DNA of 64,000 nucleotides from Amanita rubescens (lineage: Eukaryota; Basidiomycota; Agaricomycetes; Agaricales; Amanitaceae), in assembly GCA_015039365.1 (NCBI GenBank), contig WION01000157.1:1-64000 (forward strand), written 5' to 3'. Below, piece after piece: positions 1-11,929 of the stretch; positions within the stretch are counted from its first letter, which is position 1, and each line of letters starts with the position of its first letter. The translations under genes were made by a program, and so were the position numbers. The notes below the pieces were generated by a model, which searched no databases, was not told the origin of the DNA, and saw only the letters and a program-made list of their open reading frames with translations.

Positions 1-347
1 GAAGTATTCGTTAGGGACGAATTCTTGTGTTTCGGATGCTATCCAACGTTCTGTAAGGTGATCGAATCTGATGTGTTGTTCCTGAAGATATAAATCTGCG
101 AAGTAATAATATGATTCGTTCGGAGGTCTAGTTCTTTTTGTGGTATCCAGAATTCTTGTTCTTTAACTGGATTTCCTCCTGTATCTTCCCAGATTCGTTT
201 TGCACCGTTTAGTCTGACGTAGTATCCGTCAAGAACGTAGTTCCCTTTACGATCTCGTGTAGCTCTATTCGGTGGAGCTCTCCAATCCGTTTTGACAACG
301 TGGCCAGTAACCTACGGGCTGGCTTTCCGGAAGTTCGTCGAAGTGTG
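1..347 (-). pseudogene. gag-like fragment of an LTR retrotransposon (cut by window edge)
   Basis: Read on the minus strand, away from the LTR at 348-855, the stretch translates in two consecutive frames. The first holds NYVLDGYYVRLNG and EQEFWIPQKE, the second YYYFADLYLQEQHIRF and TERWIASETQEFV. The frame changes near 140, so one indel is needed. Position just inside the LTR end fits an internal 5' gag region. No ATG is visible and the rest lies outside the window. The gag assignment is inference from position and composition, not a recognised domain. Confidence 0.35.
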
Positions 348-855
348 TGTTATCAAGTGCCAATGAATCGATGTTCAGGCTTATTGATAAGTTCGACTTA
401 ATTGTTACGAACTCGTTAATCTCAACTTAAGTTGCAGCGGCAACTCTAGTCACGATTACAAGTCTTAAGTCAAACGTTAAGATTATAAGTTCAATACTAA
501 GTCAAAGCGTTGACTTAGGATCTGAGGACGATATGGTAGATGAGTTTAAGAGTACGGTTATATTGCCAGACGACAATAAACAGCTAAGTCGAACTTAGGG
601 TTCGACTCTAGAATACATGCGGTATTTATACTAGCAAGTACAATGAGACGTACTAATTAATGAATAATGGTAAGTACGAAAGTAAGTACCAAGGACGGCG
701 TCATATGTGGAACAAGGAATGGTATAAGTAAGGAAACGAGTTAGTCCGTATGAGTCGAGCATAAAGGGAACGACGAGTAAGGTATGCATAAAGAAAATAA
801 ACAGTTCCGACGTATCATGTAAGCATAATGCGGGAGTCCGTACCGTGTTGTAACA
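348..855 (-). repeat. LTR of a Ty3-type element, same broad family as element A
   Basis: Minus-strand LTR of 508 bp starting TGTTACAACACGGTACGGAC and ending in TAACA. Its first 70 bases resemble the LTRs at 27228-27745 and 32944-33377 (shared ACGGTACGGACTCC and ACGTCGGA blocks). Flanking 5-mers (gtgtg left, aaaac right) do not match, so this is not an intact solo LTR. Most likely it is the 5' LTR of an element running off the left edge. Confidence 0.7.
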
Positions 856-2632
856 AAAACCGGCACTCAAGTTGGGCGATTCCGAGCCACGTTTGAAAGA
901 AAAAAATGAACGATGTCGGACTTAATTCTCACCTCAACGTTCAACAGTCCGCCTCTGCCAGTAGTACTCTTCGTTACAGAGTCTTGAATAGTATAAGCTT
1001 CCATAGGCTGACTAAACGAGTTTTATGACTTACCGTATCGGACAAATCCAGTTGTATGTAGAAATTTGAGAGTGATCACGGCCGTTCATCGTGAACCGCC
1101 GTGTCCTGGCGTGGATTACCGTGTCACGGCATGAATCATCGTGATTCGTCAGCATGCCCAACGCGTGAACGTGAACCGATCACGATCGGCTGACGTAACG
1201 CTCCCGTTCTGTTGCGCCCGCTAGTCTGACGGCTCAAGCGCTCGTCATCGACAGTATTTATTGACCCCGTGAGCCGGGGATGGTGTCCTTCGTGGGGGTC
1301 AAGGCGGGGAATGCCACTAGCGCGTCTCACAGGTCTCACAGATCACCGCGCTGGTAATACTCGCCAATCTCGTCTTTTCCCCGAAGAGGAATCCGGGTCC
1401 CCAATGTGAAGATTGGCTCTCCAGAACTCTCACCACGCAGGTCGCATCAATGAGTGCGTAGCAATGTTTTCGAAGCCGTGAGCGTACGTATCTTTCATCC
1501 TTCTCGCTTCGGCCAAGCTCGTTCAATATCTACTATCCTGGCCCACAGTTCCCGCCTCATTACACTCAAGGGTCCACCCAATACCAGCATATTCTTCGGC
1601 AGATCTAAAAGCAGTCGGTTACAACTGCATTTCGTCCAAGTAGGCACCCTGATTCGAGTTATTACAGACAATGATGAACAAGGTCACCTGCGTCCAGCAA
1701 CGCTGCATTAAGCGGATTAAGTGTTTTACGACTAATGCTCGTCCTGCTCGGTGCCAGTTGGTCTCGTAAAGGGTAGACGAAGTGGTTAGACGAAGAAGTT
1801 GAGGTATGTTTTCGAACATGGACAACTTTTGTTCCTTTTTGAAATAATCATGTCAGGTCAAATTGACGCATTGCCATTCATGTACTTTTCACGTAATATA
1901 CATATGCTACTGTCACCCTAGACCTACACCTCTTCCAATACAGCCCCTTGAGCATCCCCACCTTTGGACCCTCCCACTATCAGTCACCACATGAAGCCCC
2001 ACCGCTCCACCAAAGATTACTCGTCACCCAAATCTGCACACTCCCACCCGTACACGTTGTCATTGTCCCAATCAACTGGAGTGAGCAGTGAGAGTAGAAA
2101 CGAGGCTCACGGCAGTCCACGCGCGCCACGCTGGATCACGGCGGTTCACGCTGGATCACGATAGTTCACGCTGGATCGATACCGTCATATAGTTTCACCG
2201 TGGAAAGTTCAGAATGAATTCAGAATCGTACGGTCTGCGAAGCCGTTCGGCCTCGGCTTGGCGGCCCATGTGGTCGAGCAAGCTACCCGCCAGTAAGCAA
2301 ACGATGATGATTTGTAGAAATCGTGAATAATGCTGATCGATCATCACATCATAGAACATTGAGCCGCAGCTCGCGTTTCCGCATCTGAGCTGTTGCTTGG
2401 AGTTACTTTTGGCCCCGGATGAGTGCCACACAGTGGCGTTATACAATTCCGCTGGCATGGACCGCCCAACTCCTAATAGTGCAGCTGCAATTTAAGAAAA
2501 AATCTGCAGCCTGTTTTGGTAACGGCAGGACAGAATTCGGTTTCCATGCGATGGGATCTTGGCGAATTATTCAAGCTCAGATGGTTCAAACCCAGCATCC
2601 AGTATGTTTAAGTCGTAGCCCATTTTCGCCGG
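856..2632. other. no recognisable gene; GATC-centred motif-rich DNA
   Basis: Only short unconvincing ORFs. From about 1070 to 1250 and again at 2095-2180 the sequence is rich in degenerate copies of CGTGATTCACG / CGTGATCACG / TTCACG-type motifs. Similar motif clusters recur at 11690-11880 and 61560-61660. I see no domain, tRNA or splice-coherent gene here. Confidence 0.4.
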
Positions 2633-3031
2633 TGTAACGAGCCGATTCCAGCTACGTTGGAACCGATCTCCGAAACCTTCCGAAGCTCCCCGAAGCACTC
2701 CGAGCCTATGCTCGATCCCGGAGGATGATCGTTTGTGTTCGGACGCATGCACAGGCCTCGGACTCGGTGCAGGATTCATCACATGGTCACCTCGTGCCTC
2801 CGTAGTATATATACCATTGTGTACGTAGTTGTAGTTAGCGAATTATCACCCCATTACTGCTCCGAGTTCGATTCCTTTCGTTCCCTTCGTTCCTCGGTGC
2901 TTCGGACACCTTCCACTCATTTCACCTTCGCATTCGGCACCCTCTCTGCCTCCGAGGCACCCCCAGGACTGACCTCCGAAGCCCCTTTGGCCGAACGCAC
3001 TTCCGCATCAGGCCTTCTTCTGATCGTTTCA
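2633..3031 (+). repeat. 5' LTR of the gag-only element
   Basis: 399 bp, TGTAACGAGC...GATCGTTTCA, nearly identical to 4865-5261. Contains the TATA-like string GTAGTATATATACC near 2800 and TCCGAAGC-type short repeats near 2670-2700. Confidence 0.9.
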
Positions 3032-3417
3032 ACTGGAGCCCACCGCGAGGGGCTCTTAGGTCAGTCCGTCGGTCATTCCTTTCACCCAACTGCTGCACAG
3101 AAAGCATCGGACAAGTTCCGGTGTCACTTGGAATCTGCTCCGAGCCACTCCAAGCACTCTGCCGGCCCTCCCATAGCTCAGAGACCATACCCTGCCGACC
3201 TTTCTTCAATTATACCCTCCCCGCTCTTTACACTGCAGTAGCCTTCACCACTCGGCCCCACAGCACCAGCACAGCATCAGCCGAACAACGCCCACACGTT
3301 CCACTACTCCCGATCCAGCTCCGATCGATCAATAGCTTTCGTCCCTGAAGCCCCTTGCTTAATCCACCTCGCTTTCCATCAGAACAGCTCGCTTCGCTTC
3401 GGCCTGCCAGTAACATC

Positions 3418-4960
3418 ATGACCGAACCAAGCCGCCGCATGCCCATCCGAACGAACAAGGAGGCACCCTGCTTCCGAGGCACTGCCGCTGGCCTTGAGAG
3501 ATACCTCGAAGATATCGAGATGATCTGCGAGGATAGACAACGCTCCGGAGATGCTGAACTGATCAAATGGGCCTGTCTACTATACCGATGAGAAATCTTC
3601 CGAGATCTGGAGAGCCGCTCGGGACACCCTATCGGATCCGAAAACCTGGGATGCATTTAAGAAAGCGATTTCCGAGATCTACCCCGAGGCACAGCCCGAT
3701 CGCCGCCACACTATTGCAGCACTACACGCCGTTTCCGACCGCTTCTCAGCGCAAAATGTCACATCCGAGACAGCCCTTGCTGAGTATCACAGGGAATTTT
3801 CCGGAACAGCTCAATACCTCATCGGAAAGCGCCGCATGACACGCCGTGAGGCAAGCATCATGTACATGTCCGCATTCCCTCCCGAGCTCCGACCCGATAT
3901 CACTACTCGGCTCACAATCAAGTACCCGGACATCCACCCCGATGATGGCTATGATCTAAAAGACATGAATAGTGCCGCGCAATTCATTATCAGCTCAAGG
4001 TCTGCTATAGCCTTGCTCGCCGCGACCATCCCACATGTTCCGACGCTTCCGACACCTTCAACGCCTATCCCTACTTCCCCTCCGAGCACTGCCTTCGCTC
4101 CGAGCACAGCTTCCACCCATCTCCTTAGCAGATGCATTTTCTGTGGAGATATCAATCATCGGACGGCCTGCTGCCATATCAGGGATGAATACGCAAGGCA
4201 AGGGAAGATAAAAATAGTCAATGGACGGATTCAATTTTTGGACGGCAACGAACCGAATGCATTCCAATACCGCCACTTCGGACAATGGTTCAAAGAACGC
4301 ATCGATGTATGGCTGCTGAGGTACACACAGCCGACCGCTCCGAAGCCATTTGTGTCCTCCAACTACTTCCTGGAAGCTCTAGACCACTCCGGAACGCATA
4401 CCGCCGAGCCTGTCAATACTGAAGCACTGCAAAACGTACATACGACTCCGACGCACATACACATTAGCACCACGATCCCTAATCAATCCACGCTCCCTAA
4501 TACCACCCCCTCCGAACCCTCTGAACCCTCCAGACCCTCCGACGCTCCTACCACTACAACGCATGATATCGCTGAGACCTCCGAGGCTCCTGATGACCCC
4601 ACCACTGCTACGCCAATTTCTGCCACCCCGGAAACCCTCGGCGACCCCATCGCCGAAGTCTTTATCATTTCCGAGCCATCTGGCATCCCAACAGCTGCCA
4701 TTCCGAGACCTGATTCTGCCGAAATTCCGACCGCCGCCCTGACCGCCTGCACGATTGAAGAAAGCGAGATGAGGAGAACCCACCCACCACTTCCCTTCTA
4801 CTTCCTATCACCATCCGATCTCCCCGTCCTGACCAGGAGGTCAGTATTAAAAGTACCCAGGAGGTGTAACGAGCCAATTCCGGCTACGTTGGAACCGATC
4901 TCCGAAACCTTCCGAAGCTCCCCGAAGCACTCCGAGCCTATGCTCGATCCCGGAGGATGA
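3418..4960 (+). pseudogene. gag polyprotein of the gag-only element, one frameshift
   Basis: Starts at ATG 3418 (MTEPSRRMPIRTNKE). The first frame stops at 3591, but the coherent gag sequence (YYTDEKSSEIWRAARDTL) continues in the +1 frame from about 3573 to 4960. A CCHC zinc knuckle, CIFCGDINHRTACC (CX2CX4HX4C), lies near 4133-4174, followed by a Pro/Thr/Ser-rich tail. The reading frame runs over the polypurine tract into the 3' LTR, where it stops. Packaging of RNA is the expected role of the knuckle. The frame change is either a 1-nt mutation or a +1 frameshift; I see no known slip motif at TGT CTA CTA, so I treat it as broken. Confidence 0.7.
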
Positions 4961-5261
4961 TCGTTTGTGTTCGGACGCATGCACAGGCCTCGGACTCGGT
5001 GCAGGATTCATCACATGGTCACCTCGTGCCTCCGTAGTATATATACCATTGTGTACGTAGTTGTAGTTAGCGAATTATCACCCCATTACTGCTCCGAGTT
5101 CGATTCCTTTCGTTCCCTTCGTTCCTCGGTGCTTCGGACACCTTCCACTCATTTACCTTCGCATTCGGCACCCTCTCTGCCTCCGAGGCACCCCCAGGAC
5201 TGACCTCCGAAGCCCCTTTGGCCGAACGCACTTCCGCATCAGCCTTCTTCTGATCGTTTCA
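4865..5261 (+). repeat. 3' LTR of the gag-only element
   Basis: 397 bp copy of 2633-3031, preceded by the purine tract at 4855-4864 and followed by the target duplication CCGG. Confidence 0.9.
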
Positions 5262-5666
5262 CCGGTCTGTACGGCTTTTCTCTGATTATCACAACTGGCA
5301 TTTGATCATACTTTCGTCACTTTTGCAGCATTTGACACAAAACCTTGGCAAGATAAAAATGACTGTAAGACGCATCTTTCGGCAATTTACTAGCAATTAC
5401 CATCAAGGGTTTCAGGCCTTCGGCAATCAAGCCCTTTGGGACTCTGGACAGTGGAACACTCTCCGTGACCAGTTTTGAAGGTAGAATCGCACTCTAAAAC
5501 ATTCGAAATCATCTTTAGACCATCCTTACTACGTACTAAGCACCTTCCTCCACATTCGGGCGCGCTCCAGTACTGTCCGTTGGCAGTCGGGAGTCGGAGG
5601 AATGACTGTTTGCAGTTGACCACGGCTGCCAGTGCCACAGGGTCGCCTGAAGACCTTACATTTAAA

Positions 5667-7364
5667 ATGGTACGTCGGTCCACTCCACCAATTATGCCCA
5701 ACTTCAAGCGTGTCTTTTCCAGGCTTTCTCGCCGCAAATTTGACCCCCCTCTTATCGGTCCGCATGGTGGCTCATTTGACTCGCCCTGCCCAACCCCCGT
5801 TGGTCTTCATTCCATCCCCCTCCGACACGTCCAAGTCACCGTAAAAATGCGCCGTCTTCCAGTCTTACCTCCAGAAGTATGGCGCGTTATCTTCCGTTTT
5901 GCCACAGAAGACGATACCCCATTCACCCCCATCGAATTCCCTGCGAAAATAGCCGACACAAATGATATATCCTTCCTCCACCTTTCCCATTCCCATTCTG
6001 ACAGAGACGCCCGTCTAGAGCGCTACCTCAGGTCCATAAGGGAGAAGCACAACATCATGGAGGTCTGCAGGCAATGGAGCATCATTGCCCTCGAGGTCCT
6101 TTACGAGTGCATCTGGATCTACAAGCCTGCTCAGGCGCATGCCCTCGCCCAGGCCATCTGCTGTGAAAAGGCCAGCGGCACAAGCGAAACCCGCGGTCCC
6201 CGAAAAGGCCACTACATCAAGCAACTGCACATCGAGACACCCATCCGGGAACGCTGCTCCCCGAATGATTTGTGCGTCATAGTCGACAATGCGCCCCGTC
6301 TTGAAAATTACATGGACTGCAGGTCTGTCCGCCGCAGCATGCACGGTTCCAGCAACGGAGACCCTACATCCGCTGCACAACTCCTCCACACCATCACCCA
6401 GGCCAAGAGCCCCATCCGCTGTCTCTCCTGGACCAATTATGACGACATATCCTTTCACCTCCACCTGTCCCACTCGCTCGCCAATGTCGCATCCAAACTA
6501 GAATTCCTAGAACTCACCTTTTGCAACATGGACATACACAGCCTCTCAGAGCCTTTGAGAGGCTATCCAGGTCTACCACTTACCCTTCCGCATCTCCATG
6601 CCCTCAAACTTTGTTTGCATGATGCCACCCTCGCTGTCTTTGCTACTTGGGACCTGCCCATCATAAAAAATGTCTCTATCGTTGCGGCTGACTTTTCTTA
6701 CGCCGGCGAAGGCTTCTGCAACTTCTTCCGCACGCACGGGGAGAAACTTAAACAACTTGAACTTGCCCACTCGTCTTCCATCATCGAAGATTATTACCTC
6801 ACCATTCCTGTCGACCCGCAGACTGCCGCTTCGCGCAGCGTCCATCTTGCGGCGTGGTGCCCCAACCTGGAAGAGTTCATCTGCAGTGCCGATACCGAAT
6901 GGAACTGGCAAAGCTTGGACTGGATTGCGCCCCACCCTCTGCTTCTTTCCCATCCAAATCTGCGACTCATCGGCATCCGTGACTTGGATAAGCGGATGTG
7001 TGATGAAATCTCGATCCGCATGAACCCATTCCGCCCCCTTCTATCGCAGATCAGATCTCTCCTCTGTTACGGCTCATTCCCCAAACTCCGCGTCATCTGC
7101 GATATGAGTTTTGAGAGCAATATCATGCGTTCGGAAGCTTGTTCGGAGGCTGTCATCAACTTCTGGTCTCAAGTTGCGCAGCTCTGCAAGGATGCAGGAG
7201 TACAGTTGGAGGATTACGCTAGAATGAATATCATCATGATGACTCGTAAAGATATTGTTCATGCACAGGCCAAGGGGATGTTGCACAAGGAGAAGCAGAA
7301 GCTTTGCTGGTGGAGGCGAAACCCGCTGCATCACCTTACTAGGCTCATATCGATTGCAACATAA
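5667..7364 (+). CDS. F-box protein (565 aa, single exon)
   Basis: Intronless gene. An F-box-type motif, LPPEVWRVIFRFAT, lies near residues 66-79, followed by a leucine-rich region with repeated 'L..L.L' stretches (for example ASKLEFLELTFCNMDIHSL, LKLCLHDATL, KLKQLELAHSSS) typical of the LRR-like tails of agaric F-box proteins. The family docks substrates onto SCF ubiquitin ligases through Skp1; substrate unknown. Start: the frame is open upstream without ATG to 5475; ATG 5667 is the first methionine, and ATG 5847, directly before the F-box, is an alternative. It sits between an LTR element and a decayed gene and has no sign of frameshift, so it is probably a real host gene. Confidence 0.7.
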   Translation: MVRRSTPPIMPNFKRVFSRLSRRKFDPPLIGPHGGSFDSPCPTPVGLHSIPLRHVQVTVKMRRLPVLPPEVWRVIFRFATEDDTPFTPIEFPAKIADTNDISFLHLSHSHSDRDARLERYLRSIREKHNIMEVCRQWSIIALEVLYECIWIYKPAQAHALAQAICCEKASGTSETRGPRKGHYIKQLHIETPIRERCSPNDLCVIVDNAPRLENYMDCRSVRRSMHGSSNGDPTSAAQLLHTITQAKSPIRCLSWTNYDDISFHLHLSHSLANVASKLEFLELTFCNMDIHSLSEPLRGYPGLPLTLPHLHALKLCLHDATLAVFATWDLPIIKNVSIVAADFSYAGEGFCNFFRTHGEKLKQLELAHSSSIIEDYYLTIPVDPQTAASRSVHLAAWCPNLEEFICSADTEWNWQSLDWIAPHPLLLSHPNLRLIGIRDLDKRMCDEISIRMNPFRPLLSQIRSLLCYGSFPKLRVICDMSFESNIMRSEACSEAVINFWSQVAQLCKDAGVQLEDYARMNIIMMTRKDIVHAQAKGMLHKEKQKLCWWRRNPLHHLTRLISIAT

Positions 7365-9460
7365 TCTCAATCATAATGTCCTCTGGGGCGTCCCAACTGT
7401 ATCTCATGTTTTTAACGCATTCTTTCCTGTTGACATCACCCTTTTTGAACATTTTGCTTTTCGTTAACTTGCTTTCACTCGCTTTGATTTGTTTGATTGC
7501 TCTAGCTCTCAGATCTCTTTGCATCGTCTACTTGCTGCAACAGTCCAAACTGCTATACCCCGCACCCGCCCTCGATTGTTAAATGTTCTCATCCTCGCAA
7601 ACTGATTTGTTCATCACACTTACATAGAACGAGAGCAGTCATCGCTGGAGCGCCGACATGAACCTCGCGCCCAATTTCTTTATATAAAACTGTTTAAATC
7701 TACACAGTATGAATCTACACTACTGATGACATTTTCGTCAATATGTTCTAAGTAGAGGAGGGATGAAGAGGAAAACTGAGTCTTGAGTCTTTGATGGACA
7801 ATTCTCGCAGGCATTGCACAGCAGAATGTGAAAGGACATCACTGATCAGAGTCTTACCCTGAGCCTCGTTGCTTGCGTCGCTCGACATCACTTGTACTAT
7901 CGACGACAATCCGCTGTCTCTCGTATTTCAAGGTCACTGCCGCCCTATTAACTGCGTCAAGTTCTCTCCGTCGCACTCGAAAAACGCGCCCAAACTCGTC
8001 AAGTCCTCTGTCTATCCAACGCCAGCTGAGCCAACAACTCTCGTTTGCAGCTGGAAGATGAACGAGTTCAGATGCTACGATAATCCAAACCTACGGCGCC
8101 GCCGCCCTGTCTCTTTAACAAGTGCGTATTTTCCTACCATGTATTCGTGCTCTTTAAGCTAACTCTCCGCAAGAAATCACCACTTCGCCATGCTCCGTTT
8201 CCCACCCGTGATCCATGAAGAGCGGGATCATAAACATCGACTTCGGAACACGCCCTGAAAGTCAATGTGGAGGTTGGGATTCTGCAGCCACATTCGTGGA
8301 CGCATACGCTCCCGAGCAATACGCGTAGACCGCTTGCCCCCGGACAAGGCAACTTGAAAAAGCAAAGGGGAAAAAAGTCAGCCGAGATTCAGCTGAACCC
8401 AAATTCGACAGCGGCGATGTACGTCTACTCGTCCAGTGCCTACTTTAGACTTCTTGATTCACTCACAATTCGTGACAGCGATGTCTTCGCCGTGTGGTGG
8501 ATCACTCAACCGGGGTACAACCGAACCAAAACGGAGTTCACGAACGCTTGGAAGACACTCAGTAACGAGAAAAAAGAGGTGCGGCCTTCGATTTTCTCTA
8601 CATATCCTCTAAGTTACTTATTGACTTACAGGAAGTTTACCTAGTATTGTTATCTTCTAATCTAAGTTCTCTACAGGGAATTGGGGAAGAATTAGGACGA
8701 TGAGGAGGAGCAGGAGGGGCAGGGGAGGAAGGGGTACTAGCAGGGGCAGAGGGGGTTTCCGAAGGGGAGCAGGGGAGGTGCAAGCGAACGGTGGTGGGCA
8801 ACGACGAGTTAGATGACGCCGAAGTGTTCAGGAGCACACAGATCAATACAGATATTTTCAGATGCATTCAGATTCTATATGTTCTACGGGCGAATACAAA
8901 CGGCGTTGGCGACATCTACCACGAGCCCGGAGGCAACAGAAATACATCTGACAATGTGGCCACTTCTCCGGTTTGCCCCGGTTTGTCCCGTTCCTCCGAT
9001 CAAAACAGATTCCTCCCGCGCCTTTTCTCACTGGGTTTGACCGTTCGACCATGCACATAGTTGAAGGGCTCCAGAAGGCTCTTCCTCGTGATCCGCTCAC
9101 CGTCTACGTAGGTATCCGAGTCCCACACCCATCATCCTCCAGTCGCCGGCACTCGCGTTGTCGCTTCTTAAGTTCTTAGAACTGTATTACCACCGGACTA
9201 ACGGCGCTCATCACCTGGCGCTCATTTTGGCCATCCCTTTCGCATTCAAGTTCTTCATCTCTGGGACCATCATCTCTTTTCGAGAGATGTTTCTTGCGTG
9301 GAGGCTCGCCGATATCAGGGACCTCGACACTATCATCGGCGAATTGCCCACATGGAAGAAGGCTGGTGGCGAAAAGAAATTTGTCCTTGGTCTCCTTGAA
9401 GCTGTGAACATACTAATGTAAGACAATGATGGTCTTGAGGAAAGCGGAGCGAGAATCTCA
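7365..9460. other. no confident gene
   Basis: Contains several unlinked short ORFs. The best-looking are 8267-8644 (+), with PGYNRTKTEFTNAWKTLSNEKKE before a possible intron, and 9158-9421 (+), hydrophobic then ELPTWKKAGGEKKFVLGLLEA. Neither gives a recognised domain or a consistent exon chain. The C-terminal part of the SAPS pseudogene might be expected here on the minus strand, but I could not find it. Confidence 0.3.
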
Positions 9461-11428
9461 CCTTTCGACGTCATTTAGTTTTTGGCCTTGGACGATCTGA
9501 CGCATGATCTGTGCGTCGCGGAAGAGTGCTATGGCCAACTCGCGTTTAACCCGCTAGACACGTTTCCGGTCAAGATTTGGTGTATAAGGCCGTATACGGC
9601 GCTATGTAGAAAGTTGTTCCATGGGAAATTGAAAAAGAGGTCCTATACAACAATGCCGTAAGCACGCGGGCAGAACGTGTCTGAGAAAATGTTTCCCACC
9701 AGAAACGTGGTCAAGACATTCAAGTCGATAAAACACCGTTTGAGTTTCTCCCCGATGCAGAGCTCTATTTCTCGGATGACTGTGAGCGTCCTCCGCGAAC
9801 TTCTCCGAGACCCGCGGAATCTTGATTGCGAAGGCGGGAGATCTTGAGAAGTCGACGTCGCTCTGGCTAATGGCGTGCCTGGAGGCGTCATTTCGGGCGG
9901 TGGCGCGCTAAAAGGGTTTTCAGGAGGAGAGCTTTCGGGAGGAGACAATGAGGAAGGAGGGAGCGGTGATGGTTCCTGGGCAGGCGACATTGACTGAGGT
10001 TCATCAAACATGGCAATTTCTTCCGTTGCGTCTTCATCTAAACTTCCAGCCTCTTCGTTGCTGCTCATTTCTTCGTCCGAGGAGAAAACAGGAGAGGTGG
10101 AGGAACATGAAGCTCCCTGAACGGGCAGCTCCAAAGCGGGTTCTACCTCATCTTATATCATTTCAATTGGCCCTCGTTCCCGATCGCCCATCTGGTTAAG
10201 GGATATGACTTGCGCGAGTCCTTCAAGTGCTGCGAGGCCGCCCCGCAAACGACCCTGTTCGTCATATAGTTCGTCGTACTCGGGCGGCCGGTTCAGCGCG
10301 GACATGTTCGAACAATGCAACAACTCTGCAAACAGCTCGGATATCCGGTACCGTTTCAGCGTAAGCGGAGTGATCTGGCCCACAGTCGTCGACACAGGAC
10401 CAGTCTATGACGAGCTGAGTGAAAAGTATAAAGCAAAAACAGGGAAGACATACCAGGGATCTCGGCGACCCCAATAACCGTTGCAGGTCTCCCATCCGCT
10501 CACACATGATTTCCAACAGCGGCCCAAAATGGACCACACCCATCCGATCCACCATCTCTTGCATAGCATGCTCCAGCTCTTCCCTTCCATCTTCGGACTG
10601 CGTATGTAGATGTTGTTGAATCTGTATCAGCCGGTTCCGTGCAGTATGGAATATATAAGGTTCATAATAGTCCGCGCTTGAGTCAATAATGATGGAGATG
10701 GATTGTGCGACGGATGACGTGGCAGATTCGAGAGTAGGCAGGTTACTTGAAGTTTCTAGATCTTCTGCGTCTTCTGGCGCGACGTTGTGCCCATGAGCTT
10801 CAATGCGCTTTCTCTCTGGGCGAGTTCACGAGCAAAGCAGTTGGAAGCCAGTCCGTTTTGAAGGCCTTCCGTGATGCCTGCCGCAGGTGAAGAGGTTGCC
10901 ATAGCAATGATGTTTTTGATGAGTTCCGCCACGATCGCGTGTGTGTTGGGGCGACAAGAGGTCTGTCAGTCGCGGAATGAAGTTCTGGGATGATAGCCAC
11001 TGTTTTCGTCCCATTCAGGATGTATTTGCATGAAAAACGTAGTACGCACTTCAAGGATGCCAGCACCCTCGGGAAGCTCGTCCAGCTGGATTATCCGAAT
11101 CAACGGGTCTACAAATGGCAGCATCTCGATATGCCGCAAGAAGTTTTCGACAACAGAAGGTTGTGATTTGATAAATGCCACCATCTGAAGAAAAAAAAAC
11201 ATTTTCGAACCTCCGCGGTGGAAGAACAGAGAAAACGCACTCTGCGGGCTTTTTGCTCAAATTTTTGTGAAATGAGAGGCCATGACCATCTGTGTTTTCA
11301 TGTCTTCGGCCGGAGCGGTCGAGCACCGTCTCCCAGAAGGGTTCGAGAACCTGGTGTTGCTCGTTCGTGCAGGTCTCGACGATGGACCATATTTTGCTGC
11401 ATAGCACTTCCGTCGCCACGTAAGGATC
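9461..11428 (-). pseudogene. SAPS-domain (Sit4/PP6-associated) protein gene, 5'-truncated and frameshifted
   Basis: Minus-strand exons read like the SAPS family, regulatory subunits of Sit4/PP6 phosphatase. In order: DPYVATEVLCSKIWSIVET, MVAFIKSQPSVVENFLRHIE, WLSSQNFIPRLTDLLSP, AELIKNIIAMATSSPAAG, RNRLIQIQQHLHTQSEDGRE, MVDRMGVVHFGPLLEIMCE, LKRYRISELFAELLHCSN, a Ser/Pro-rich acidic insert, LKRCFIDLNVLTTF and FNFPWNNFLHSAVYG. The expected N-terminus is missing. Frameshifts are needed near 11310 (LDR/APAED), 10935 (QHT/AIVAEL) and 9548 (SSGLN/ELAIALF), and one 5' splice site near 11236 has lost a base. Several introns survive. The truncated end faces the tnp2 transposon, so that insertion may have broken the gene. 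Family call is strong; pseudogene status rests on the frameshifts. Confidence 0.75.
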
Positions 11429-11440
11429 TTGATGAGTCGA

Positions 11441-11929
11441 ACCGGATAAGAAAAGAAAAGAGAATTGTGACGGACTTCACACAGGTTCGGTTCCGGTCCG
11501 GTCAAGTATATATTGTATGATTCCCATTCCTACATGTAGGTGATCATGCGCAACACAACCCTCTTTGGTTCCCCTACATATATCTGGTACTTTTTGGAGG
11601 TGGAAATAGTAGTGAACGGTTTATTAATGCTGTTAAACGAGTCAAGAGCAATTTAATTTTATAAGCTAGATGGTTATGATAAGTTTGTCCACGGACAATC
11701 ACGCGTGAACAACTCACTGGACAAAAAATGAGTATTTTCGAGATCACGCATGGAAGTTGGAACACGCATGAATATTTTGTTTTATTTTCGAGCTGAATGA
11801 TCATGCAATTATGGAAAGAAAATGGGTTTTGCGTGATCACGAATGAATAATGCATGATCATGCGAAAAATTTGAAAAATTGGGGATTTTGTCCAATTTGG
11901 CGAAACATAGGATTAGCAACTAAGTTATA
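11441..11929. other. AT-rich spacer with GATC-centred palindromes
   Basis: No coding signal. Contains perfect palindromes such as CGTGATCACG and GCATGATCATGC around 11830-11870. It may include the 3' terminal region of the tnp2 transposon, but I could not find a matching inverted end upstream. Confidence 0.35.

Larger units (their letters stand above)
2629..5265 (+). mobile_element. complete gag-only LTR retrotransposon (non-autonomous)
   Basis: Two direct repeats (2633-3031 and 4865-5261), both TGTAAC...TTTCA, bracket about 1.8 kb with a single gag-like gene and no protease, RT or integrase. The element is flanked by the 4-bp duplication CCGG (2629-2632 and 5262-5265). The LTR copies differ at about four sites (two substitutions near the start, two single-base indels), so insertion is fairly recent. 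A purine-rich ACCCAGGAGG lies directly before the 3' LTR as polypurine tract. Lacking pol, it would need a helper element in trans. Confidence 0.85.

Noticed and set aside
348..855. Solo LTR with target duplication
   Set aside because: Flanking 5-mers differ, and gag-like coding sequence lies on one side.
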